Shown here: positions 1 to 14,100 of the stretch, piece by piece
Position numbering within the stretch: position 1 is the first letter of the stretch
How the letters are laid out: each line of letters begins with the position of its first letter
DNA from: Liolophura sinensis
Taxonomy: Eukaryota; Mollusca; Polyplacophora; Chitonida; Chitonidae
Direction: 5' to 3'
DNA length: 64,000 nucleotides
Assembly: GCF_032854445.1 (NCBI RefSeq)
Contig: NC_088301.1
Coordinates: 56,099,187-56,163,186 of the forward strand
Made by a program: the position numbers and the translations under genes
The notes under the pieces: model-generated
What the model was told of the DNA's origin: nothing
The model's input: only the letters and a program-made list of their open reading frames with translations
The model's database searches: none

Positions 1-3000
1 AAGGAACATAATCAAAGATCGATTACATATTTCGAAGTACTTTGCTAATATTGCGTAGGCATTTCACACTGGGCTCTCTTCATCTCCCGTGTGTCTTCCC
101 TACACAACATTATCTAGCGGAAGTCTACTAGAAAAAAACATAATAAAAGACCGACCACATGTTTCCAAGTACTTTGCTAATATTGCGTAGGCATTTCACA
201 CTGGGCTCTATTCATCTCCCGTGTGTATTCCCTACACAACATTATCTAGCGGAAGTCTACTAGAAAGAAACATAATCAAAGATCGACTACATATTTCGAA
301 GTACTTTGCTAATATTGCGTAGGCATTTCACACTGGGCTCTCTTCATCTCCCGTGTGTCTTCCCTACACAACATTATCTAGAGGAAGTCTACTGGAAAGG
401 AACATAATCAAAGACCGACCACATATTTCCAAGTACTTTGCTAATATTGCGTAGGCATTTCACACTGGGCTCTCTTCGTCTCCCGTGTGTCTTCCCTACA
501 CAACATTATCTAGCGGAAGTCTACTAGAAAGGAACATAATCAAAGACCGACTACATATTTCGAAGTACTTTGCTGATAGTGCGTAGACATTTCACACTGG
601 GCTCTCTTAATTTCCCGTGTGTCTTCCCTACACAACATTATCTATCGGAAGTCTACTAGAAAGGAACATAATCAAAGACCGATTACATATTTCGAAGTAC
701 CTTGCTAATATTGCGTAGGCATTTCACACTGGGCTCTCTTCGTCTCCCGTGTGTCTTCCCTACACAACATTATCTAGCGGAAGTCTACTAGAAAGGAACA
801 TAATCAAAGACCGACTTCATGTTTCGAAGTACTTTGCTAATATTGCGTAGGCATTTCACACTGGGCTCTCTTCGTCTCCCGTGTGTCTTCCCTACACAAC
901 ATTATCTAGCGGAAGTCTACTAGAAAGGAACATAATCTAAGACCGACAATATATTTCAAAGTACTTTGCTAATATTGCGTAGGCATTTCACACTGGGCTC
1001 TCGTCATTTCCAGTGTGTCTTCCCTACACAACATTATCTAGCGGAAGTCTACTAGAAAGGAACATAATCAAAGATCGACCACATATTTCGAAGTACTTTG
1101 CTAATATTGCGTAGGCATTTCACACTGGGCTCTATTCATCTCCCGTGTGTCTTCCCTACACAACATTATCTAGCGGAAGTCTACTAGAAAGAAACATAAT
1201 AAAAGACCGACTACATATTTCCAAGTACTTTGCTAATATTGCGTAGGCATTTCACACTGGCTCTCTTCATCTCCCGTGTGTCTTCCCTACACAACATTAT
1301 CTAGCGGAAGTCTACTAGAAAGGAACATAATCAAAGATCGATTACATATTTCGAAGTACTTTGCTAATATTGCGTAGGCATTTCACACTGGGCTCTCTTC
1401 ATCTCCCGTGTGTCTTCCCTACACAACATTATCTAGCGGAAGTCTACTAGAAAGGAACATAATAAAAGACCGACCACATGTTTCCAAGTACTTTGCTAAT
1501 ATTGCGTAGGCATTTCACACTGGGCTCTCTTTGTCTCCCGTGTGTCTTCCCTACACAACATTATCTAGCGGAAGTCTACTAGAAAGGAACATAATCAAAG
1601 ATCGACTACATATTTCGAAGTACTTTGCTAATATTGCGTAGGCATTTCAACACTGGGCTCTCTTCGTCTCCCGTGTGTCTTCCCTACACAACATTATCTA
1701 GCGGAAGTCTACTAGAAAGGAACATAATCAAAGTCCGACAATATATTTCGAAGTATTTTGCTAATATTGCGTAGGCATTTCACACTGGGCTCTCTTCGTC
1801 TCCCGTGTGTCTTCCCTACACAACATTATCTAGCGGAAGTCTACTAGAAAGGAACATAATCTAAGACCGACAATATATTTCGAAGTACTTTGCTAATATT
1901 GCGTAGGCATTTCACACTGGGCTCTCTTCATTTCCAGTGTGTCTTCCCTACACAACATTATCTAGCGGAAGTCTACTAGAAAGGAACATAATCAAAGGCC
2001 GACTACATATTTCGAAGTACTTTGCTAATATTGCGTAGGCATTTCACACTGGGCTCTATTCATCTCCCGTGTGTCTTCCCTACACAACATTATCTAGCGG
2101 AAGTCTACTAGAAAGAAACATAATAAAAGACCGACTACATATTTCCAAGTACTTTGCTAATATTGCGTAGGCATTTCACACTGGGCTCTCTTCGTCTCCC
2201 GTGTGTCTTCCCTACACAACATTATCTAGCGGAAGTCTACTAGAAAGGAACATAATCAAAATCCGACAATATATTTCGAAGTATTTTGCTAATATTGCGT
2301 AAGCATTTCACACTGGGCTCTCTTCATTTCCCGTGTGTCTTCCCTACACAACATTATCTAGCGGAAGTCTACTAGAAAGGAACATAATCAAAGGCCGACT
2401 ACATATTTCAAAGTACTTTGCTAATATTGCGTAGGCATTTCACACTGGGCTCTCTTCATCTCCCGTGTGTTTTCCCTACACAACATTATCTAGCGGAAGT
2501 CTCCTGGAAAGGAACATAATCAAAGACCGACTACATGTTTTAAACTACTGTGCTAATATTGCGTAGGCATTTCACACTGGGCTCTCTTCATCTCCCGTGT
2601 GTCTTCCCTACACAACATTATTTAGCGGAAGTCTACTAGAAAGGAACATAATCAAAGATCGACTACATATTTCCAAGTACTTTGCTAATATTGCGTAGGC
2701 ATTTCACACTGGTCTCTCTTTGTCTCCCGTGTGTCTTCCCTACACAACATTATCTAGCGGAAGTCTACTAGAAAGGAACATAATCAAAGACCGACAATAT
2801 ATTTCGAAGTATTTTGATAATATTGCGTAAACATTTCACACTGGGCTCTCTTCATCTCCCGTGTTTCTTCCCTACACAACATTATCTAGCGGAAGTTTAC
2901 TAGAAAGGAACATAATCAAAGACCGACCACATATTTCCTAGTACTTTGCTAATATTGCGTAGGCATTTCACACTGGGCTCTCTTCGTCTCCCGTGTGTCT

Positions 3001-3300
3001 TCCCTACACAACATTATCTAGCGGAAGTTTACTAGAAAGGAACATAATCAAAGACCAACCACATATTTCCAAGTACTTTGCTAATATTGCGTAGGCATTT
3101 CACACTGGGCTCTCTTCATCTCCCGTGTGTCTTCCCTACACAACATTATCTAGCGGAAGTCTACTAGAAAGGAACATAATAAAACACCGACAACATATTT
3201 CGAAGTATTTTGCTAATATTGCGTAGGCATTTCACACTGGGCTCCCTTTATTTCCCGTGTGTCTTCCCTACACAACATTATCTAGCGGAAGTCTACTAGA

Positions 3301-4620
3301 AAGGAACATAATAAAACACCGACAACATATTTCGAAGTATTTTGCTAATATTGCGTAGGCATTTCACACTGGGCTCCCTTTATTTCCCGTGTGTCTTCCC
3401 TACACAACATTATCTAGCGGAAGTCTACTAGAAAGGAACATAATCAAAGACCGACTACATATTTCGAAGTACTTTGCTAATATTGCGTAGGCATTTCACA
3501 CTGGGCTCTCTTCATCTCCCGTGTGTCTTCCGTACACAACATTATCTAGCGGAACTCTCCTAGAAAGGAATATAGTCAAAGACCGACTACATATTTCGAA
3601 GTACTTTGCTAATATTGCGTAGGCATTTTACACTGGGCCCTCTTCGTCTCCCGTGTGTTTTCCCTACACAACATTATCTAGCGGAAGTCTACTAGAAAGG
3701 AACATAATCAAAGACCGACTACATATTTCGAAGTACTTTGCTAATATTGCGTAGGCATTTCACACTGGGCTCTCTTCATCTCCCGTGTTTCTTCCCTACA
3801 CAACATTATCTAGCGGAAGTCCACTAGAAAGGAACATAATCAAAGATCGACTACATATTTCGAAGTACTTTGCAAATATTGCGTAGGCATTTCACACTGG
3901 GCTCTCTTCGTCTCCCGTGTGTCTTCCCTACACAACATTATCTAGCGGAAGTCTACTAGAAAGGAACATAATCAAAGACCGACAATATATTTCGAAGTAT
4001 TTTGCTAATATTGCGTAGGCATTTCACACTGGGCTGTCTTCGTCTCCCGTGTGTCTTCCCTACACAACATTATCTACGGAAGTCTCCTAGAAAGGAACAT
4101 AATCAAAGACCGACTACATGTTTCGAAGTACTTTGCTAATATTGCGTAGGCATTTCACACTGGGCTCCCTTTAACTACCGTGTGTCTTCCCTACACAACA
4201 TTATCTAGCGGAAGTCTACTAGAAAGAAACATAATCAAAGATCGACTACATATTTCGAAGTACTTTGCTAATATTGCGTAGGCATTTCACACTGGGCTCT
4301 CTTCAGCTCCAGTATGTAATCCCTACACAACATTATCTAGCGGAAGTCTACTAGAAAGGAATATAATTAAAGACCGACTACATGTTTCCAAATACTTTGC
4401 TAATATTGCGTAGGCATTTCACACTGGGCTCTCTTAATCTCCCGTGTGTCTTCCCTACACAACATTATCTAGCGGAAGTCTACTAGAAAGGAACATAATC
4501 AAAGACCGACTACATATTTCGAAGTACTTTGCTAATATTTGCGTAGGCATTTCACACTGGGCTCTCTTCATCTCCCGTGTGTCTTCCCTACACAACATTA
4601 TCTAGCAGAAGTCTACTAGA
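3301..4620. repeat. Ten-monomer higher-order block, copy 1
   Basis: A run of ten 132-bp monomers with a specific order of variants: a GACAACATATTTCG unit with CCCTTTATTTCCC, then a GGAACTCTCC unit, a CGTGTTTCTTCC unit with GTCCACTAG, a GACAATATATTTCG unit, a unit with TTATCTACGGAAG, a CCTTTAACTACC unit, a CAGTATGTAATCCC unit, and a last unit with CTAGCAGAAG. The same order recurs immediately afterwards at an offset of 1320 bp, ten monomers. Confidence 0.85.
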
Positions 4621-5938
4621 AAGGAACATAATAAAAACACCGACAACATATTTCGAAGTATTTTGCTAATATTGCGTAGGCATTTCACACTGGGCTCCCT
4701 TTATTTCCCGTGTGTCTTCCCTACACAACATTATCTAGCGGAAGTCTACTAGAAAGGAACATAATCAAAGACCGACTACATATTTCGAAGTACTTTGCTA
4801 ATATTGCGTAGGCATTTCACACTGGGCTCTCTTCATCTCCCGTGTGTCTTCCGTACACAACATTATCTAGCGGAAACTCTCCTAGAAAGGAATATAGTCA
4901 AAGACCGACTACATATTTCGAAGTACTTTGCTAATATTGCGTAGGCATTTTACACTGGGCCCTCTTCGTCTCCCGTGTGTTTTCCCTACACAACATTATC
5001 TAGCGGAAGTCTACTAGAAAGGAACATAATCAAAGACCGACTACATATTTCGAAGTACTTTGCTAATATTGCGTAGGCATTTCACACTGACGCTCTCTTC
5101 ATCTCCCGTGTTTCTTCCCTACACAACATTATCTAGCGGAAGTCCACTAGAAAGGAACATAATCAAAGATCGACTACATATTTCGAAGTACTTTGCTAAT
5201 ATTGCGTAGGCATTCACACTGGGCTCTCTTCGTCTCCCGTGTGTCTTCCCTACACAACATTATCTAGCGGAAGTCTACTAGAAAGGAACATAATCAAAGA
5301 CCGACAATATATTTCGAAGTATTTTGCTAATATTGCGTAGGCATTTCACACTGGGCTGTCTTTCGTCTCCCGTGTGTCTTCCCTACACAACATTATCTAC
5401 GAAGTCTCTAGAAAGGAACATAATCAAAGACCGACTACATGTTTCGAAGTACTTTGCTAATATTGCGTAGGCATTTCACACTGGGCTCCCTTTAACTACC
5501 GTGTGTCTTCCCTACACAACATTATCTAGCGGAAGTCTACTAGAAAGAAACATAATCAAAGATCGACTACATATTTCGAAGTACTTTGCTTATATTGCGT
5601 AGGCATTTCACACTGGGCTCTCTTCAGCTCCAGTATGTAATCCCTACACAACATTATCTAGCGGAAGTCATACTAGAAAGGAATATAATTAAAGACCGAC
5701 TACATGTTTCCAAATACTTTGCTAATATTGCGTAGGCATTTCACACTGGGCTCTCTTAATCTCCCGTGTGTCTTCCCTACACAACATTATCTAGCGGAGT
5801 CTACTAGAAAGGAACATAATCAAAGACCGACTACATATTTCGAAGTACTTTGCTAATATTGCGTAGGCATTTCACACTGGCTCTCTTCATCTCCCGTGTG
5901 TCTTCCCTACACAACATTATCTAGCAGAAGTCTACTAG
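4621..5938. repeat. Ten-monomer higher-order block, copy 2 (indel-rich)
   Basis: Same order of variant monomers as 3301-4620, but with many isolated small indels not seen in copy 1. Examples are an extra A in ATAAAAACACC (about 4631), an extra A in GCGGAAACTC (about 4873), a changed CACTGACGCTC (about 5087), a missing T in GGCATTCACAC (about 5212), an extra T in GTCTTTCGTC (about 5360), lost bases in CTACGAAGTCTCTAG (about 5398), an extra A in GTCATACTAG (about 5669) and a lost A in GCGGAGTC (about 5796). Such clustering looks like unpolished long-read sequence rather than biological divergence. Confidence 0.75.
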
Positions 5939-8900
5939 AAGAAACATAATCAAAGGACCGATTACATATTTCGAAGTACTTTTGCTAATATTGCGTAGGC
6001 ATTTCACACTGGGCTCTATTCATCTCCCGTGTGTCTTCCCTACACAACATTATCTAGCGGAAGTCTACTAGAAAGGAACATAATCAATGATCGCCTACAA
6101 ATTTCAAAGTACTTTGCTAATATTGCGTAGGCATTTCACACTGGGCTCTCTTCGTCTCCCGTGTGTTTTCCCTACACAACATTATCTAGCGGAAGTCTAC
6201 TAGAAAGGAACATAATCAAAGACCGACAATATATTTCGAAGTGTTTTGCTAATATTGCGTAAGCATTTCACACTGGGCTCTCTTCATTTCCAGTGTGTCT
6301 TCCCTACACAACATTATCTAGCGGAAGTCTACTAGAAAGGAACATAATCAAAGACCGACTACATATTTCGAAGTACTTTGCTAATATTGCGTAGGCATTT
6401 CACACTGGGCTCTCTTCATCTCCCGTGTGTCTTCCCTACACAACATTATCTAGCGGAAGTCTACTGGAAAGGAACATAATCAAAGGCCGACTACATATTT
6501 CCAAGTACTTTGCTAATATTGCGTAGGCATTTCACACTGGGCTCTCTTCGTCTCCCGTGTGTCTTCCCTACACAACATTATCTAGCGGAAGTCTACTAGA
6601 AAGGAACATAATCAAAGACCGACCACATATTTCGAAGTACTTTGCTGATAGTTCGTAGACATTTTACACTGGGCTCTCTTAATTTCCAGTGTGTCTTCCC
6701 TACACAACATTATCTAGCGGAAGTCTACTAGAAAGGAACATAATCAAAGACCGATTACATATTTCGAAGTACTTTGCTAATATTGCGTAGGCATTTCACA
6801 CTGGGCTCTCTTCGTCTCCCGTGTGTCTTCCCTACACAACATTATCTAGCGGAAGTCTCCTAGAAAGGAACATAATCAAAGACCGACTTCATGTTTCGAA
6901 GTACTTTGCTAATATTGCGTAGGCATTTCGCACTGGGGTCTCTTCGTCTCCCGTGTGTCTTCCCTACACAACATTATCTAGCGGGAGTCTACTAGAAAGG
7001 AACATAATCAAAGTCCGACAATATATTTCGAAGTATTTTGCTAATATTGCGTAGGCATTTCACACTGGGCTCTCTTCATTTCCCGTGTGTCTTCCCTACA
7101 CAACATTATCTAGCGGAAGTCTACTAGAAAGGAACATAATCAAAGGCCGACTACATATTTCAAAGTACTTTGCTAATATTGCGTAGGCATTTCACACTGG
7201 GCTCTCTTCATCTCCCGTGTGTTTTCCCTACACAACATTATCTAGCGGAAGTCTCCTGGAAAGGAACATAATCAAAGACCGACTACATGTTTCAAACTAC
7301 TTTGCTAATATTGCGTAGGCATTTCACACTGGGCTCTCTTCGTCTCCCGTGTGTCTTCCCTACACAACATTATTTAGCGGAACTCTCCTAGAAAGGAACA
7401 TAGTCAAAGACCGACTACATATTTCGAAGTACTTTGCTAATATTGCGTAGGCATTTCACACTGGGCCCTCTTCGTCTCCCGTGTGTCTTCCCTACACAAC
7501 ATTATCTAGCGGAAGTCTACTAGAAAGAAACATAATCAAAGATAGACTACATATTTCGAAGTACTTTGCTAATATTGCGTAGGCATTTCACACTGGGCTC
7601 CCTTCGTCTCCTGCGTGTCTTCCCTACACAACATTATCTAGCGGAAGTCTCCTACAAAAGAACATAATCAAAAACCGACTACATATTTCGAAGTACTTTG
7701 CTAATATTGCGTAGGCATTTCACACTGGGCTCTCTTCGTCTCCCGTGTGTCTTCCCTACACAACATTATCTAGCGGAAGTCTACTAGAAAGGAACATAAT
7801 CAAACACCGACAATATATTTCGAAGTATTTTGCTAATATTGCGTAGGCATTTCACACTGGGCTCTCTTTGTCTCCCGTGTGTCTTCTCTACACAACATTA
7901 TCTAGCGGAAGTCTACTAGAAAGGAACATAATCAAAGACCGACTACATATTTCGAAGTACTTTGCTGATAGTGCGTAGACATTTCACACTGGGCTCTCTT
8001 CATTTCCAGTGTGTCTTCCCTACACAACATTATCTAGCGGAAGTCTACTAGAAAGGAACATAATCAAAGACCGATTACATATTTCGAAGTACTTTGCTAA
8101 TATTGCGTAGGCATTTCACACTGGGCTCTCTTCGTCTCCCGTGTGTCTTCCCTACACAACATTATCTAGCGGAAGTTTACTAGAAAGGAACATAATCAAA
8201 AACCGACTTCATGTTTCGAAGTACTTTGCTAATATTGCGTAGGCATTTCACACTGGGCTCTCTTCGTCTCCCGTGTGTCTTCCCTACACAACATTATCTA
8301 GCGGAAGTCTACTAGAAAGGAACATAATCTAAGACCGACAATATATTTCGAAGTACTTTGCTAATATTGCGTAGGCATTTCACACTGGGCTCTCTTCATT
8401 TCCAGTGTGTCTTCCCTACACAACATTATCTAGCGGATGTCTACTAGAAAGGAACATAATCAAAGGCCGACTACATATTTCGAAGTACTTTGCTAATATT
8501 GCGTAGGCATTTCACACTGGGCTCTCTTCATCTCCCGTGTGTCTTCCCTACACAACATTATCTAGCGGAAGTCTACTAGAAAGAAACATAATAAAAGAAC
8601 GACTACATATTTCGAAGTACTTTGCTAATATTGCGTAGGCATTTCACACTGGGCTCTCTTCGTCTCCCGTGTGTCTTCCCTACACAACATTATCTAGCGG
8701 AAGTCTACTAGAAAGGAACATAATCAAAGATCGATTACATATTTCGAAGTACTTTGCTAATATTGCGTAGGCATTTCACACTGTCAAACGGGCTCTCTTC
8801 ATTTCCCGTGTGTCTTCCCTACACAACATTATCTAGCGGAAGTCTACTAGAAAGGAACATAATAAAAGACCGACCACATGTTTCCAAGTACTTTGCTAAT

Positions 8901-10929
8901 ATTGCGTAGGCATTTCACACTGGGCTCTATTCATCTCCCGTGTGTATTCCCTACACAACATTGTCTAGCGGAAGTCTACTAGAAAGAAACATAATCAAAG
9001 ATCGACTACATATTTCGAAGTACTTTGCTAATATTGCGAAGGCATTTCACACTGGGCTCTCTTCATCTCCCGTGTGTCTTCCCTACACAACATTATCTAG
9101 CGGAAGTCTACTGGAAAGGAACATAATCAAAGGCCGACCACACATTTCCAAGTACTTTGCTAATATTGCGTAGGCATTTCACACTGGGCTCTCTTCGTCT
9201 CCCGTGTGTCTTCCCTACACAACATTATCTAGCGGAAGTCTACTAGAAAGGAACATAATCAAAGACCGACTACATATTTCGAAGTACTTTGCTGATAGTG
9301 CGTAGACATTTCACACTGGGCTCTCTTAATTTCCCGTGTGTCTTCCCTACACAACATTATCTATCGGAAGTCTACTAGAAAGGAACATAATCAAAGACCG
9401 ATTACATATTTCGAAGTACCTTGCTAATATTGCGTAGGCATTTCACACTGGGCTCTCTTCGTCTCCCGTGTGTCTTCCCTACACAACATTATCTAGCGGA
9501 AGTCTACTAGAAAGGAACATAATCTAAGACCGACAATATATTTCGAAGTACTTTGCTAATATTGCGTAGGCATTTCACACTGGGCTCTCTTCATTTCCAG
9601 TGTGTCTTCCCTACACAACATTATCTAGCGGAAGTCTACTAGAAAGGAACATAATCAAAGGCCGACTACATATTTCGAAGTACTTTGCTAATATTGCGTA
9701 GGCATTTCACACAGGGCTCTATTCATCTCCCGTGTGTCTTCCCTACACAACATTATCTAGCGTAAGTCTACTAGAAAGAAACATAATAAAAGACCGACTA
9801 CATATTTCCAAGTACTTTGCTAATATTGCGTAGGCATTTCACACTGGGCTCTCTTCGTCTCCCGTGTGTCTTCCCTACACAACATTATCTAGCGGAAGTC
9901 TACTAGAAAGGAACATAATCAAAGATCGATTACATATTTCGAAGTACTTTGCTAATATTGCGTAGGCATTTCACACTGGGCTCTCTTCATCTCCCGTGTG
10001 TCTTCCCTACACAACATTATCTAGCGGAAGTCTACTAGAAAGGAACATAATAAAAGACCGATCACATGTTTCCAAGTACTTTGCTAATATTGCGTAGGCA
10101 TTTCACACTGGGCTCTCTTCGTCTCCCGTGTGTCTTCCCTACACAACATTATCTAGCGGAAGTCTACTAGAAAGGAACATAATCAAAGTTCGACAATATA
10201 TTTCGAAGTATTTTGCTAATATTGCGTAAGCATTTCACACTGGGCTCTCTTCATTTCCCGTGTGTCTTCCCTACACAACATTATCTAGCGGATGTCTACT
10301 AGAAAGGAACATAATCAAAGGCCGACTACATATTTCAAAGTACTTTGCTAATATTGCGTAGGCATTTCACACTGGGCTCTCTTCATCTCCCGTGTGTTTT
10401 CCCTACACAACATTATCTAGCGGAAGTCTCCTGGAAAGGAACATAATCAAAGACCGACTACATGTTTCAAACTACTGTGCTAATATTGCGTAGGCATTTC
10501 ACACTGGGCTCTCTTCATCTCCCGTGTGTCTTCCCTACACAACATTATTTAGCGGAAGTCTACTAGAAAGGAACATAATCAAAGATCGACTACATATTTC
10601 CAAGTACTTTGCTAATATTGCGTAGGCATTTCACACTGGGCTCTCTTTGTCTCCCGTGTGTCTTCCCTACACAACATTATCTAGCGGAAGTCTACTAAAA
10701 GGAACATAATCAAAGACCGACAATATATTTCGAAGTATTTTGATAATATTGCGTAAACATTTCACACTGGGCTCTCTTCATCTCCCGTGTTTCGTCCCTA
10801 CACAACATTATCTAGCGGAAGTTTACTAGAAAGGAACATAATCAAAGACCGACCACATATTTCCTAGTACTTTGCTAATATTGCGTAGGCATTTCACACT
10901 GGGCTCTCTTCATCTCCCGTGTGTCTTCC

Positions 10930-11129
10930 NNNNNNNNNNNNNNNNNNNNNNNNNNNNNNNNNNNNNNNNNNNNNNNNNNNNNNNNNNNNNNNNNNNNNNN
11001 NNNNNNNNNNNNNNNNNNNNNNNNNNNNNNNNNNNNNNNNNNNNNNNNNNNNNNNNNNNNNNNNNNNNNNNNNNNNNNNNNNNNNNNNNNNNNNNNNNNN
11101 NNNNNNNNNNNNNNNNNNNNNNNNNNNNN
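10930..11129. other. Assembly gap (200 N) inside the satellite
   Basis: Exactly 200 N bases interrupt the satellite array. A round 200 is typical of a placeholder for a gap of unknown size. Satellite monomers are in the same orientation on both sides, so the missing sequence is almost certainly more of the same array. Any reading frame crossing it is meaningless. Confidence 0.99.
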
Positions 11130-14100
11130 TAATCAAAGACCAACTACATGTTTCCAAATACTTTGCTAATATTGCGTAGGCATTTCACACTGGGCTCTCT
11201 TAATCTCCCGTGTGTCTTCCCTACACAACATTATCCTAGCGGAAGTCTACTAGAAAGGAACATAATCAAAGACCGACTACATATTTCGAAGTACTTTGCT
11301 AATATTGCGTAGGCATTTTCACACTGGGCTCTCTTCATCTCCCGTGTGTCTTCCCTACACAACATTATCTAGCAGATGTCTACTAGAAAGAAACATAATC
11401 AAAGACCGACTACATATTTCGAAGTACTTTGCTAATATTGCGTAGGCATTTCACACTGGGCTCTATTCATCTCCCGTGTGTCTTCCCTACACAACATTAT
11501 CTAGCGGAAGTCTACTAGAAAGGAACATAATCAATGATCGCCTACAAATTTCAAAGTACTTTGCTAATATTGCGTAGGCATTTCACACTGGGCTCTCTTC
11601 GTCTCCCGTGTGTCTTCCCTACACAACATTATCTAGCGGAAGTCTACTAGAAAGGAACATAATCAAAGACCGAATACATATTTCGAAGTACTTTGCTGAT
11701 AGTTCGTAGACATTTTACACTGGGCTCTCTTAATTTCCAGTGTGTCTTCCCTACACAACATTATCTAGCGGAAGTCTACTAGAAAGGAACATAATCAAAG
11801 ACCGATTACATATTTCGAAGTACTTTGCTAATATTGCGTAGGCATTTCACACTGGGCTCTCTTCATCTCCCGTGTGTCCTTCCCTACACAACATTATCTA
11901 GCGGAAGTCTACTAGAAAGGAACATAATCAAAGATCGACTACATACTTCGAAGTACTTTGCTAATATTGCGTAGGCATTTCGCACTGGGGTCTCTTCGTC
12001 TCCCGTGTGTCTTCCCTACACAACATTATCTAGCGGAAGTCTACTAGAAAGGAACATAATCAAAGTCCGACAATATATTTCGAAGTATTTTGCTAATATT
12101 GCGTAGGCATTTCACACTGGGCTCTCTTTGTCTCCCGTGTGTCTTCCATACACAACATTATCTAGCGGAAGTCTACTAGAAAGAAACATAATCAAAGGCC
12201 GACTACATATTTCAAAGTACTTTGCTAATATTGCGTAGGCATTTCACACTGGGCTCTCTTCATCTCCCGTGTGTTTTCCCTACACAACATTATCTAGCGG
12301 AAGTCTCCTGGAAAGGAACATAATCAAAGACCGACTACATGTTTCAAACTACTTTGCTAATATTGCGTAGGCATTTCACACTGGGCTCTCTTCGTCTCCC
12401 GTGTGTCTTCCCTACACAACATTATTTAGCGGAACTCTCCTAGAAAGGAACATAGTCAAAGACCGACTACATATTTCGAAGTACTTTGCTTATATTGCGT
12501 AGTCATTTCACACTGGGCCCTCTTCGTCTCCCGTGTGTCTTCCCTACACAACATTATCTAGCGGAAGTCTACTAGAAAGAAACATAATCAAAGATCGACT
12601 ACATATTTCGAAGTACTTTGCATATATTGCGTAGGCATTTCACACTGGGCTCCCTTCGTCTCCTGCGTGTCTTCCCTACACAACATTATCTAGCGGAAGT
12701 CTCCTACAAAAGAACATAATCAAAAACCGACTACATATTTCGAAGTACTTTGCTAATATTGCGTAGGCATTTCACACTGAGCTCTCTTCGTCTCCCGTGT
12801 GTCTTCCCTACACAACATTATCTAGCGGAAGTCTACTAGAAAGGAACATAATCAAACACCGACAATATATTTCGAAGTATTTTGCTAATATTGCATAGGC
12901 ATTTCACACTGGGCTCTCTTTGTCTCCCGTGTGTCTTCTCTACACAACATTATCTAGCGGAAGTCTACTAGAAAGGAACATAATCATAGACCGACTACAT
13001 ATTTCGAAGTACTTTGCTAATATTGCGTAGGCATTTCACACTGGGCTCTCTTCGTCTCCCGTGTGTCTTCCCTACACAAATATTATCTAGCGGAAGTCTA
13101 CTAGAAAGGAACAGGAAGAAAAACCAACTACATATTTCCAAGTACTTTGCTAATATTGCGTAGGCATTTCATACTGGGCTCCCTTCATCTCCCGTGTGTC
13201 TTCCATACACAACATTATCTAGCGGAAGTCTACTAGAAAGGAACATAATCAAAGACCGACCACATGTTTCCAAGTACTTTGCAAATATTGCGTAGGCATT
13301 TCACACTGGGCTCTCTTCATCTCCCGTGTGTCTTCCCTACACAACATTATCTAGCGGAAGTCTACTAGAAAGGAACATAATCAAAGACCGACTACATATT
13401 TCGAAGTACTTTGCTAATATTGCGTAGGCATTTCACACTGGGCTTTCTTCGTCTCCCGTGTGTCTTCCCTACACAACATTATCTAGCGGAAGTCTACTAG
13501 AAAGGAGCATAATCAAAGACCGACCACATGTTTCCAAGTACTTTGCTAATATTGCGTAGGCATTTCACACTGGGCTCTCTTCGTCTCCCGTGTGTCTTCC
13601 CTACACAAATATTATCTAGCGGAAGTCTTCTAGAAAGGAACAGGAAGAAAAACCAACTACATATTTCGAAGTACTTTGCTAATATTGCGTAGGCATTTCA
13701 CACTGGGCTCTCTTCATCTCCCGTGTGTCTTCCCTACACAACATTATCTAGCGGAAGTCTACTAGAAAGGAACATAATCAAAGATCGACTACATATTTCC
13801 AAGTACTTTGCTAATATTGCGTAGGCATTTCACACTGGGCTCCCTTCGCCTCCCGTGTGTCTTCCCTACACAAATATTATCTAGCGAAAGTCTGCTAGAA
13901 AGGAACAGGAAGAAAAACCAACTACATATTTCCAAGTACTTTGCTAATATTGCGTAGGCAGTTCACACTGGGCTCTCTTCATCTCCCGTGTGTCTTCCCT
14001 ACACAACATTATCTAGCGGAAGTCTACTAGAAAGGAACATAATCAAAGATCGACTACATATTTCGAAGTACTTTGCTAATATTGCGTAGGCATTTCACAC

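Noticed and set aside
8940-9173. Multi-monomer open frames in the satellite (also 15,573-15,797 and 19,401-19,733)
   Set aside because: They exist only where the TAG of GCGTAG is mutated; the unit length is a multiple of three, so open frames persist by periodicity. No motif, no splice sites.
10872-11179. Open frames across the N gap
   Set aside because: Their length comes from undefined bases.
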